DNA of 37,913 nucleotides from Lacticaseibacillus yichunensis (lineage in GTDB: Bacteria > Bacillota > Bacilli > Lactobacillales > Lactobacillaceae), in the NCBI RefSeq assembly GCF_003946405.1, contig NZ_RHOG01000029.1, positions 1 through 37,913 of the forward strand, given 5' to 3'. The notes beneath the pieces are model-generated. The model ran no database searches and was not told the DNA's origin. It saw nothing but the letters and a program-made list of their open reading frames with translations. Position 1 is the first letter of the stretch; each line of letters opens with the position of its first letter. Positions 1 through 6,523 of this stretch are shown in pieces. The translations under genes and the position numbers were made by a program.

Positions 1-64
1 CCTCTGCATTCATTATACGACAGTAACGGAACGGTTCCCATGAAAACAAGGCACTTACAAATAT

Positions 65-1243
65 TCAGTATCCACTAGGTACAAGCATTTTCCCATCCGC
101 ATGTGTCTTAATATTGACATTGGTGTAATCCGGCAAATTCCAGATGATCGACTTAGAATCGCTCGAACTAGCGCCGGCCCCTACCGTATAGTTGCCACTA
201 CCAGTCACATCATAAACCACGGTATCTTTGTCGCCAAAGCCTTGCGCCTGCAGAGTGGAAAATGCCTGACTGCCATCAATGTGTACAACATAGAGAGAGT
301 TGCCATCCTCATCCGTGAAACGTGTAATACCGCTGTTTGGGTCTTGGGCGATTTCATCCGCCGTCGACTTGTAAAAATTACCATTCGGATTACTGTCTGG
401 GTCATAAAAACCATCGCCAGCTAAAGAGTCAAAGAAGGCAGAGATGGTTTTGATGGCCTGTTGCATATCCCAGGCGGTCATGTCAGTTTCCTGACCAACT
501 CCTTCGATGCCCTTCAGTGTCGAAGCAATTTTTCCATTCACAAATGAAGGTAAGTCAGAATCCGGATCGGTGGCATAAATTTCAGAGACGCCGGGGTGTT
601 CTTCCGTCAGGTCTCCTTGGGCGATTGCAACTGATGCATGCGTCGGCGTCCATCCTGGAAACTTCACATCCCCAACCGAAATATACTGATAGCTATTCAG
701 CCAAGCGCGCATCCAATTGGCTGTGGCGGCAGTGCCATGCTGGTCAGTAAAAACCTTGAAGTCCGTATTGCTACCAATGGTCTTTGCATTGGCAATAAAG
801 TCCGCAACGGTGTCATTCGGCTGCAGTGCTGCCAGACGCAAAACAGACTTCGGCTTCGCCTGGACCGACTGCTGGGCCGGTTGCTTAGCCGGTTGCTTGG
901 TAGCCACTGGGGCAACAGTCTTCTTGGAGGTTGCATCTGCCGCATTGTCGGCTTGTTTCGCATTAGCCGATCCAGCCACTACGGAAGACGATGCCTTAGC
1001 ATCAACCTTTTCCGCCTCGACAGTCGGCGTTTTCTGAATCACAGAACTGCGCGCAGCTGGCTGCGTGGCTGGTGTCGCGTCCGCCGCTTTGACAACGGCA
1101 ACGCTGCTTGTCAGGCCAAGCACGACGGCCCCACCGATCAAAAGTTGGTTGACCCACAGCTTACCGGACTTATATAAACGATAGTGGCCCTTGGCAGTCG
1201 AATCAGATAACTGCCTAAACAGTTTGGTACGCTTATCCTTCAT
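65..1243 (-). CDS. Secreted choice-of-anchor A family protein, C-terminally short
   Basis: The 392-residue product begins with a long basic leader carrying RLYKSGKLW at about residues 22-30, a variant of the KxYKxGKxW signal-peptide motif of lactobacillus surface proteins, followed by a hydrophobic stretch ending near VKAAD. Residues ~45-135 are low-complexity Ala/Lys/Gln/Pro. From ~140 to the end it resembles the choice-of-anchor A domain: VVHIDGSQ, DTVVYDVTGSGNY and IIWNLPDYTNVNI are typical of that beta-rich fold. Family members normally continue past the equivalent of GKMLVPSG into a cell-wall anchor. Here a TGA follows directly, and none of the three frames in the remaining 64 bases gives an anchor, so the protein is either secreted free or truncated. 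I chose the ATG at 1243, with a GGGGGA 13 bases upstream; a TTG lies one codon before it. Confidence 0.8.
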   Translation of the reverse strand: MKDKRTKLFRQLSDSTAKGHYRLYKSGKLWVNQLLIGGAVVLGLTSSVAVVKAADATPATQPAARSSVIQKTPTVEAEKVDAKASSSVVAGSANAKQADNAADATSKKTVAPVATKQPAKQPAQQSVQAKPKSVLRLAALQPNDTVADFIANAKTIGSNTDFKVFTDQHGTAATANWMRAWLNSYQYISVGDVKFPGWTPTHASVAIAQGDLTEEHPGVSEIYATDPDSDLPSFVNGKIASTLKGIEGVGQETDMTAWDMQQAIKTISAFFDSLAGDGFYDPDSNPNGNFYKSTADEIAQDPNSGITRFTDEDGNSLYVVHIDGSQAFSTLQAQGFGDKDTVVYDVTGSGNYTVGAGASSSDSKSIIWNLPDYTNVNIKTHADGKMLVPSGY

Positions 1244-1301
1244 CAAAATAAATCATTCCCCCAAATCTATTTGCAACAATTTACACTAAACCCATTAAGC
1301 A

Positions 1302-1330
1302 CTTATACACGAGTCGGGGAACTTTAACAA
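1302..1330 (-). promoter_or_regulatory. Probable sigma-A promoter of the choice-of-anchor A gene
   Basis: On the minus strand a TTGTTA -35 box (1325-1330), a 17-base spacer and a TATAAG -10 box (1302-1307) lie about 60 bases upstream of the start codon, in an AT-rich stretch. Confidence 0.55.
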
Positions 1331-1795
1331 GTATAATTGGATATTAAAATAAAAAACGATTCTTAAACATTGCTTATCCACTCTCTTAAAAAGAAATTAA
1401 GCCATTATTAGTCAACCAAAAATAAACACAACTTTCTGACAAATTGCCCGGATAGTTGTCATTCAAAACAATTTGGTCAGTTAACTAACTCGCGGCGCAA
1501 CTATCGGTCAGCCGGCATTTGTTCGAAGCGGTACAGTCTATCCGGTAAAAATCTTTGTCAAAAATAAATTTAAAGTTTATGGGTTTATTCGCCCCAGTCA
1601 ATGTTCGGGTTTCATTTTCGCCCCTATACCACCCTGTCCTGACATCCGCAAGCTCAGTCCGTTGGGCGTGCCGAGCAGGAGGAAGACATCGAGCCGGTTC
1701 CGTTACTTGGAACTATGTGCGGCCTAAAACGTCAGAACCAGATCAGCTACCGCCCTTATGCACTCGGCTCCGCCCCCGCCTCGCTATTCTCGTGA

Positions 1796-1824
1796 TTGCG
1801 TTTGGCTTGCCCTTTGCCTACAAT
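1796..1824 (+). promoter_or_regulatory. Probable promoter of the 107-residue gene
   Basis: TTGCGT (1796-1801), a 17-base spacer and TACAAT (1819-1824) place a transcription start about 45 bases upstream of the ATG at 1878. The -10 box is good and the -35 box is weak. Confidence 0.45.
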
Positions 1825-1877
1825 TAACTTAGGCGGACGCAGATGCGGGCCGCAAATACGCGAGGCGAGGTGCGGTT

Positions 1878-2201
1878 ATGAATGTATTTGGCGCATTGAA
1901 ATGGATCCGTTTTGACCATCTGCCGCTGAACCACCAACAAGTCGTGATCACAGACGAAAATGGGAAGCCCGACGCCGAGCTGACGGACTTACTTGGCGAC
2001 TGTCTCAGCAAAGTCGATATCTTCGGCAACATTGAGAGTGCCCAGTCAGTGAGCGACATTATTGATGATCTGCACTTATTAACACCGTTGCCGTCTGATG
2101 TCCTGAGCGAATATCAAAAGATCTTGGAGCAGCCGATCGCCGGCATCAATATTGCCAGTCACAAACAACTTGTCGAATTGATCTATCTGCCACTGGTATA
2201 A
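1878..2201 (+). CDS. Uncharacterised 107-residue protein
   Basis: I do not recognise this protein. It is soluble-looking and acidic (several D/E-rich stretches, for example DAELTDLLGDCLSKVD), with no signal peptide, membrane segment or clear metal motif. The start is supported by GAGGTG six bases before the ATG. A hairpin with seven T residues follows immediately and lies right against the ribosome binding site of the downstream TetR gene. The two may therefore share a transcript with read-through controlled at that hairpin. Confidence 0.65.
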   Translation: MNVFGALKWIRFDHLPLNHQQVVITDENGKPDAELTDLLGDCLSKVDIFGNIESAQSVSDIIDDLHLLTPLPSDVLSEYQKILEQPIAGINIASHKQLVELIYLPLV

Positions 2202-2212
2202 GAGCATCAGGC

Positions 2213-2237
2213 GCCGCAAATTTTTGCGGCTTTTTTT
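2213..2237 (+). terminator. Intrinsic terminator or attenuator between the 107-residue gene and tetR
   Basis: GCCGCAAA (2213-2220) pairs perfectly with TTTGCGGC (2223-2230) around a two-base loop and is followed by seven T residues (2231-2237). The next gene's Shine-Dalgarno region starts at once. Confidence 0.75.
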
Positions 2238-2256
2238 GAGGGACGGGAGCAAGCAC

Positions 2257-2814
2257 ATGGCAAGCGACAGAACAAAGCGCCTCTTGGGCGAACAGCTACG
2301 AAAAATGATGGCGACCACCTCACTGGAGCACATCACCATCGACGCATTGACCGAGGCAGCCGGGGTCAGTCGCAATACATTTTATTATCATTTCGACGAT
2401 ATCTACTCCTTGCTCGCGTGGGTCTATGACCAGGAGATCATCTCGCAGGTCGCCAAAAACGCGCAGATTGCTAAGTGGCAGACCGCCTATCGGATCTTGC
2501 TGGATTATATCGATGAGAATCGTACCTTTTGTCTAGCCAGCTTTAATTCCGTGGGCCGCGACTTACTGGAGCGTCTGCTGGCAACCGTTGCCGAACAGTT
2601 GGTCCTCAAGGTCGTCGATGATGCGGACCCGGCGCTGCCTAAACGCGTCAAAGATGACATCTGCAACTTCTACGGCTTGGCCATCGTCGCCCAGATCATA
2701 CAGTGGTTGATGAACGGCCTCGCGGAAAGCAAAGACGCACTGGTCAACCGCGCGGAAATGATGCTCACCGGGTCGATCAAGGTCGCAACGGAAAATGCGC
2801 GAAAGCTCCATTGA
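2257..2814 (+). CDS. TetR/AcrR family transcriptional regulator
   Basis: The protein is 185 residues. Residues ~5-55 form the TetR DNA-binding domain, with the recognition region ITIDALTEAAGVSRNTFYYHFDD typical of the family. The rest is helical and resembles the C-terminal ligand and dimerisation domain of DhaS-like TetR proteins. The ATG at 2257 is preceded by GGACGGGAG at good spacing; an in-frame upstream start would lie inside the terminator. It sits upstream of the small membrane peptide and oleate hydratase genes, so it is a candidate regulator of the fatty-acid response there. Its ligand cannot be read from sequence. Confidence 0.88.
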   Translation: MASDRTKRLLGEQLRKMMATTSLEHITIDALTEAAGVSRNTFYYHFDDIYSLLAWVYDQEIISQVAKNAQIAKWQTAYRILLDYIDENRTFCLASFNSVGRDLLERLLATVAEQLVLKVVDDADPALPKRVKDDICNFYGLAIVAQIIQWLMNGLAESKDALVNRAEMMLTGSIKVATENARKLH

Positions 2815-2872
2815 GCGGTGCCCGCTATGCATTCATAAAGGCGCGGCCCACCAGATTCTTAACCTTTTCTTT

Positions 2873-2903
2873 TGGACAACCCGGCCAGGTTGTCCATTTT
2901 TTT
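2873..2903 (+). terminator. Intrinsic terminator after the first tetR gene
   Basis: A perfect 9-bp stem, TGGACAACC (2873-2881) / GGTTGTCCA (2888-2896), with a six-base loop and seven T residues. Confidence 0.9.
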
Positions 2904-2958
2904 GTCGGCTTTTTTTCATTAAAATGGAAACGTAAACAATAACAGAGAGGTGAATGAA

Positions 2959-3090
2959 ATGAAAAAAGCACTTTGGCTCTCCACGTTGGTCGGGGTCGCG
3001 GCTGCGGCAACGGCATACACTTTAGTCAAGTTAGACTGGTTCCATGATGACGCAAAAGATTACGCCATCTTCGAATCCCATCGCGTTTAA
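2959..3090 (+). CDS. 43-residue single-span membrane peptide upstream of oleate hydratase
   Basis: ATG at 2959 opens a 43-codon frame ending in TAA at 3088-3090. The peptide starts MKKALWLSTLVGVAAAATAY, a positively charged N-terminus with one hydrophobic segment (about residues 5-24), followed by a charged tail with several Asp and His residues. AGAGAGGTG lies seven bases upstream, a good ribosome binding site. The gene is preceded by a strong terminator and separated from the oleate hydratase start by 27 bases with no terminator, so the two are probably co-transcribed. I do not recognise a family. It could be a membrane peptide that assists or localises the hydratase; this is inference. Confidence 0.7.
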   Translation: MKKALWLSTLVGVAAAATAYTLVKLDWFHDDAKDYAIFESHRV

Positions 3091-3117
3091 TAAAAGCAGG
3101 AAAGGAAGTATTTTTCC

Positions 3118-4809
3118 ATGAAGAAAAAAGCGATTATGATTGGCGCAGGCCTGGCCAATATGGCTGCGGCTGTGTATCTGATTCAAGAAGGCAAATGGGA
3201 CGGTTCCGCCATCACGTTCTATGGCATCGATGACCATGGCTCAAACGACGGCAGTGCCGCCACCGAGCAAGCCGCGGATTACTGGAACGCCAACCACCCG
3301 CTGGACAACACCAACGGCTTTATTGCCCGAGGCGGCCGGATGCTCAACTATCGGACCTACGTGGATTTGATGGACCTGCTGTCTCGGGTCCAATCTGTCA
3401 CCGAGCCCGGCATGACGGCAGCCGAGGATACGCATGATTTTGACGCCAAGCACCGCACCTTCGACAAGGCACGTCTGCTGCGGCGAGGCGAAGGCATTTT
3501 GAACGCCGGACACCTCGGCCTCAACAACACCGACCGGATGCTGTTGACCAAGCTCGTGATGATGCCGGACAAGGATGAGGAACAGCTCGATAACGTCTCG
3601 ATCGCCGACTATTTCAAGGATGATCCGCACATGTTCACCACCAACTTCTGGTACATGTGGGAGACCACGTTTGCCTTCCGCACCGCGAGCTCGGCGCAGG
3701 AGCTGCGGCGCTACATGCACATGATGCTGTACGAATTCACACAGATCGAGCATCTGGTCGGCGTCAACCGCACACGCTACAACCAATATGAAAGCATCAT
3801 GCTGCCGCTGATCAAATATCTGGAAGAAAAAGGCGTCAACATCGTGCTCGGCAAGATCGTCACCGATTGGACCTTCAAGGATAGCGCGATGCAGGATGAG
3901 ATCACCGTCACCGGCCTTGAGATCACCGATGCCAAGAGTGGCAAGGTCGAGCAGGTCGCCGTGGATGACGACACCGCTGTGATCTTCACGAACGGGTCGA
4001 TCACCGACTCCGCAACGATCGGCGACTACCACACCGCCGCCCCGGAGAACATGGATTATGGGCTGTCGGCCGCGCTATGGAAAAAAGCGGCAGATCATTT
4101 TTATAACCTGGGAAATCCTGACAAATTCTTTGCCGACCGCGATGCTTCTGAGTGGGTCAGCTTCACCCTGACCACCAAGGACCACCTGCTGCTCAAAGAG
4201 ATCACCCGCATTACGACGCAGATTCCAGGCAACGCGCTGAACAGTTTTCTCTCGACCGCACCGATCACGCCGCTTGGCCAGCCGGATGTCAACATGTCGA
4301 TCGTGGTGCACCACCAGCCGCATTTCACGACGCAAAAGCCAAATGAGGCCGTCATCTGGGGTTACTTCCTGTATCCACGGCGCCACGGCGAATTCGTCGA
4401 CAAGCCGTACATCGAAATGACCGGCGAAGAGATGCTGAAAGAATTGCTCGGCCAGCTGTCGATGGTCGATCCTGGTCCTGTCAACATCAAGACCAAGACT
4501 GAGGCAATCATGGATTCCGTGATCAACTGCATTCCATCCTACATGCCATATGCCTCTGCGCTGTTCAACAACCGCGCCAAATCCGATCGGCCGCTAGTCA
4601 TTCCGGCGCACTCGACCAACCTCGCCTTCACAGGTGAATTCGCCGAGCAGCCTTACCAGATGGTCTTCACCGAGCAAAGTGCCGTTCGCTCAGGCGAGAT
4701 CGCCGCGTATCATTTTGCCGGCATCCCAATGAGCCATCTGGTCAAAACACCGCGCTACGACAAGGACATTCCAACGTTGCTACGCGCGACTAAGAAAATG
4801 TTTGAGTAA
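3118..4809 (+). CDS. ohyA: Oleate hydratase (myosin-cross-reactive antigen family), FAD-binding
   Basis: The enzyme adds water to the cis-9 double bond of unsaturated fatty acids such as oleate, giving 10-hydroxy fatty acids; it acts at the membrane and detoxifies host or food fatty acids. The 563-residue protein has the N-terminal dinucleotide-binding GAGLANMAAA (9-18), the RGGRMLN loop (71-77), MWETTFAFRTASSAQELRRYM and the RYNQYESIMLPL region, all typical of the family. At the place where most family members read RGGRE it has RGGRM: Met75 replaces the catalytic Glu, a feature I recall from the HFam3 subgroup (Rhodococcus OhyRe). AGGAAAGGAAG precedes the ATG. TetR genes lie on both sides. 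Confidence 0.93.
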   Translation: MKKKAIMIGAGLANMAAAVYLIQEGKWDGSAITFYGIDDHGSNDGSAATEQAADYWNANHPLDNTNGFIARGGRMLNYRTYVDLMDLLSRVQSVTEPGMTAAEDTHDFDAKHRTFDKARLLRRGEGILNAGHLGLNNTDRMLLTKLVMMPDKDEEQLDNVSIADYFKDDPHMFTTNFWYMWETTFAFRTASSAQELRRYMHMMLYEFTQIEHLVGVNRTRYNQYESIMLPLIKYLEEKGVNIVLGKIVTDWTFKDSAMQDEITVTGLEITDAKSGKVEQVAVDDDTAVIFTNGSITDSATIGDYHTAAPENMDYGLSAALWKKAADHFYNLGNPDKFFADRDASEWVSFTLTTKDHLLLKEITRITTQIPGNALNSFLSTAPITPLGQPDVNMSIVVHHQPHFTTQKPNEAVIWGYFLYPRRHGEFVDKPYIEMTGEEMLKELLGQLSMVDPGPVNIKTKTEAIMDSVINCIPSYMPYASALFNNRAKSDRPLVIPAHSTNLAFTGEFAEQPYQMVFTEQSAVRSGEIAAYHFAGIPMSHLVKTPRYDKDIPTLLRATKKMFE

Positions 4810-4821
4810 CTTGAAGTTCAA

Positions 4822-4862
4822 AAACAAGCCCGGCGAAGGGGGACGCTGGGCTTGTTTTTTTA
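4822..4862 (+). terminator. Intrinsic terminator after ohyA
   Basis: AACAAGCCC-GGC pairs with GCT-GGGCTTGTT around a short loop and is followed by a T tract. Confidence 0.88.
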
Positions 4863-4902
4863 CGGTCGTTCGCGGTACTGTGAGTGACATGGAGGTGATC
4901 AG

Positions 4903-5439
4903 ATGCCACAACGAAGTGATCTCAGCCGGCGCGCGCTAAAAGAGGCCTTCGCCCGTCTGCTATTGACCCGGCCACTAGCCAAGATCAGTGTGCGCGAGAT
5001 CGTGGATGAGGCCGGCGTTGCGCGGTCGACATTCTACCGCAACTTTGAAGATCGAGAAGATTTTGTCGACTGGCTACAAGCCGACCTCGTTCGCGAAACC
5101 GCGTCCCGGTTTGTCGGCGGCTCAATGAACGAGCCGGACTTCACCAATTTTTATCGCTACGCAGCGGCCAATCGTCCCTTGATGCGCGCCTTTTTGACTG
5201 AGCAGCGCTGGCCGGCCCTCGAAAATGCGTTGCGGCATCAGTCTCAAGCGCATTACGTAACGCTGATTCGCGGCAGTCAGGCTCGGATGCCCGATGACCT
5301 GTTGGCCGCATTTTTGGTCGGGGCACATGTCAGCCTGTTTCTTCAATGGCTACAAAGCGACCCTGCGTTGCCCGCGACACAGATCGCCGATTTTCACCGT
5401 CAGCTTGGCACCCGCCAAATTTTATCGCTCCTCAAATGA
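4903..5439 (+). CDS. TetR/AcrR family transcriptional regulator
   Basis: The protein is 178 residues. The N-terminal helix-turn-helix is clear (ISVREIVDEAGVARSTFYRNFEDREDF, about residues 27-53), and a helical C-terminal domain resembles the TetR_C group often found beside detoxification genes. A strong GGAGGTGAT ribosome binding site precedes the ATG. It is isolated from ohyA by a terminator and followed after 85 bases, in the same direction, by the alpha/beta hydrolase. The hydrolase is the most likely regulated partner, with possible autoregulation. The effector is unknown. Confidence 0.87.
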   Translation: MPQRSDLSRRALKEAFARLLLTRPLAKISVREIVDEAGVARSTFYRNFEDREDFVDWLQADLVRETASRFVGGSMNEPDFTNFYRYAAANRPLMRAFLTEQRWPALENALRHQSQAHYVTLIRGSQARMPDDLLAAFLVGAHVSLFLQWLQSDPALPATQIADFHRQLGTRQILSLLK

Positions 5440-5524
5440 AACGGGACACTTTACGAATTTTTGTGCTGGTTGCCGACCGCTGTCACCCTTACACTAGCCC
5501 TATCAACAAGATAGGAGTGAGACG

Positions 5525-6367
5525 ATGACATTACTTAAAGTCAATGGTGCACAGCTTTCGTATACAAAAATAGGTCAGGGACCGGCCTTGATTCTGGTGC
5601 CCGGCGCAAACGGGACAGGCAATATTTTCAAGGGTGTCGCCGAGGAGCTCAAGGACCGCTACACCGTGGTCACTTACGATCGCCGTGGTTACGGCGACAC
5701 CGTAATGGATGCGCCGCTGCCAGCCGAAGCGGCGGATTTTGACAGTCACTACCGCCTGACGGTCGACGCGCAGGATGTGCTCGCCTTGACGGACGCGATC
5801 AGCCCGAGTCAGCCGGTTTTCCTCATGGGTAGCAGCTCCGGCTCCATCGTTGCCGCCGAGGCCTTCACCACCGCCCCGGACCGCTTTACAAAAGTTGCAC
5901 TACATGAATGTCCAACAAGCACGGTGATCGATCAGGTCAACGCGCGCGCCCAAAATGTGGACGCCGTTGAAACTGCGCTCCGTGGCGATTTTGCTGGGGC
6001 GCGCGACAAGTTCGGCGCCGCCATGAAGATCCAGCCGCTCGACGCAAAAATGATGATGGCCGGCACCGGAACAGACGGCACCGCACCAGACCCCAAGCGC
6101 ATGGCGGGCGTGATGTACTGGTTTAAATACGAGATCTTGCAGTACACGGGCCAGCCCATTGATTGGGCGATCTTCCAGAAGAATCGCGACAAGGTCATTT
6201 TGCTCAACGGCACCGATTCCAAGGGATCGACCCCGCAGACCGTGATCAACGCCATCAGCGAGCTGTTGACCGTCCCTGTCACGATCATCCCTGGCGGCCA
6301 TCTCGGCTACGCGCAGAAACCAGAAGGCTTTGGCGAGGTGCTGGCCGCCGTGCTGGATCAGCGCTGA
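5525..6367 (+). CDS. Alpha/beta hydrolase
   Basis: The 280-residue cytoplasmic enzyme has the alpha/beta hydrolase fold. The oxyanion-hole strand is LILVPGANG (22-30), followed by YDRRGYGDT, the nucleophile elbow GSSSG (Ser104) and the terminal catalytic histidine in GGHLGYAQKP (about His259). An Asp in NGTDSKG is a possible third triad residue. No signal peptide is seen. AGGAGTGAG precedes the ATG. It follows a TetR gene and closes the plus-strand run, ending before a bidirectional terminator. The substrate cannot be deduced; similar proteins are annotated as esterases or lactone hydrolases. Confidence 0.85.
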   Translation: MTLLKVNGAQLSYTKIGQGPALILVPGANGTGNIFKGVAEELKDRYTVVTYDRRGYGDTVMDAPLPAEAADFDSHYRLTVDAQDVLALTDAISPSQPVFLMGSSSGSIVAAEAFTTAPDRFTKVALHECPTSTVIDQVNARAQNVDAVETALRGDFAGARDKFGAAMKIQPLDAKMMMAGTGTDGTAPDPKRMAGVMYWFKYEILQYTGQPIDWAIFQKNRDKVILLNGTDSKGSTPQTVINAISELLTVPVTIIPGGHLGYAQKPEGFGEVLAAVLDQR

Positions 6368-6401
6368 TCGCGTTGCATCGACCAGATTCGACTCTGATAT
6401 G

Positions 6402-6442
6402 AAAAAATGGCCTGAGACGCATGTCGTTGTCTCAGGCCATTT
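6402..6442 (-). terminator. Shared terminator between the hydrolase gene and the WxL operon
   Basis: A perfect 14-bp stem (6405-6418 with 6429-6442) with a ten-base loop. Six A residues before it on the plus strand give a T tract on the minus strand, so it serves best as the end of the WxL operon and can also block plus-strand read-through. Confidence 0.85.
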
Positions 6443-6523
6443 GCGTATTCTATTGACTGGTAAGTCCAGGGCGCAGGCAAAAAGAAGCGCACAATGCGGC
6501 ATCGTGGCCAGACCGTAGCCGGG

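Larger units (their letters stand above)
1247..1877. other. Gene-free region, AT-rich then GC-rich
   Basis: The first ~350 bases are AT-rich and hold the minus-strand promoter. An inverted repeat GATAGTTG (1451-1458) / CAACTATC (1498-1505) follows. From ~1640 the composition turns GC-rich, with short inverted repeats such as GTTCC/GGAAC around 1690-1715, before the promoter of the next plus-strand gene. The 90-codon open frame at 1555-1827 has no ribosome binding site and unlikely composition, so I do not call it. Confidence 0.5.

Noticed and set aside
1675-1735. Possible tRNA-like fold
   Set aside because: A short stem-loop exists but there is no TTCRANY arm or cloverleaf.
1555-1827. 90-codon open frame on the plus strand
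   Set aside because: No ribosome binding site, unlikely composition and a region of changing base composition.
3241-4032. 263-codon open frame opposite ohyA
   Set aside because: It is the shadow of the oleate hydratase gene, with no ribosome binding site or domain.
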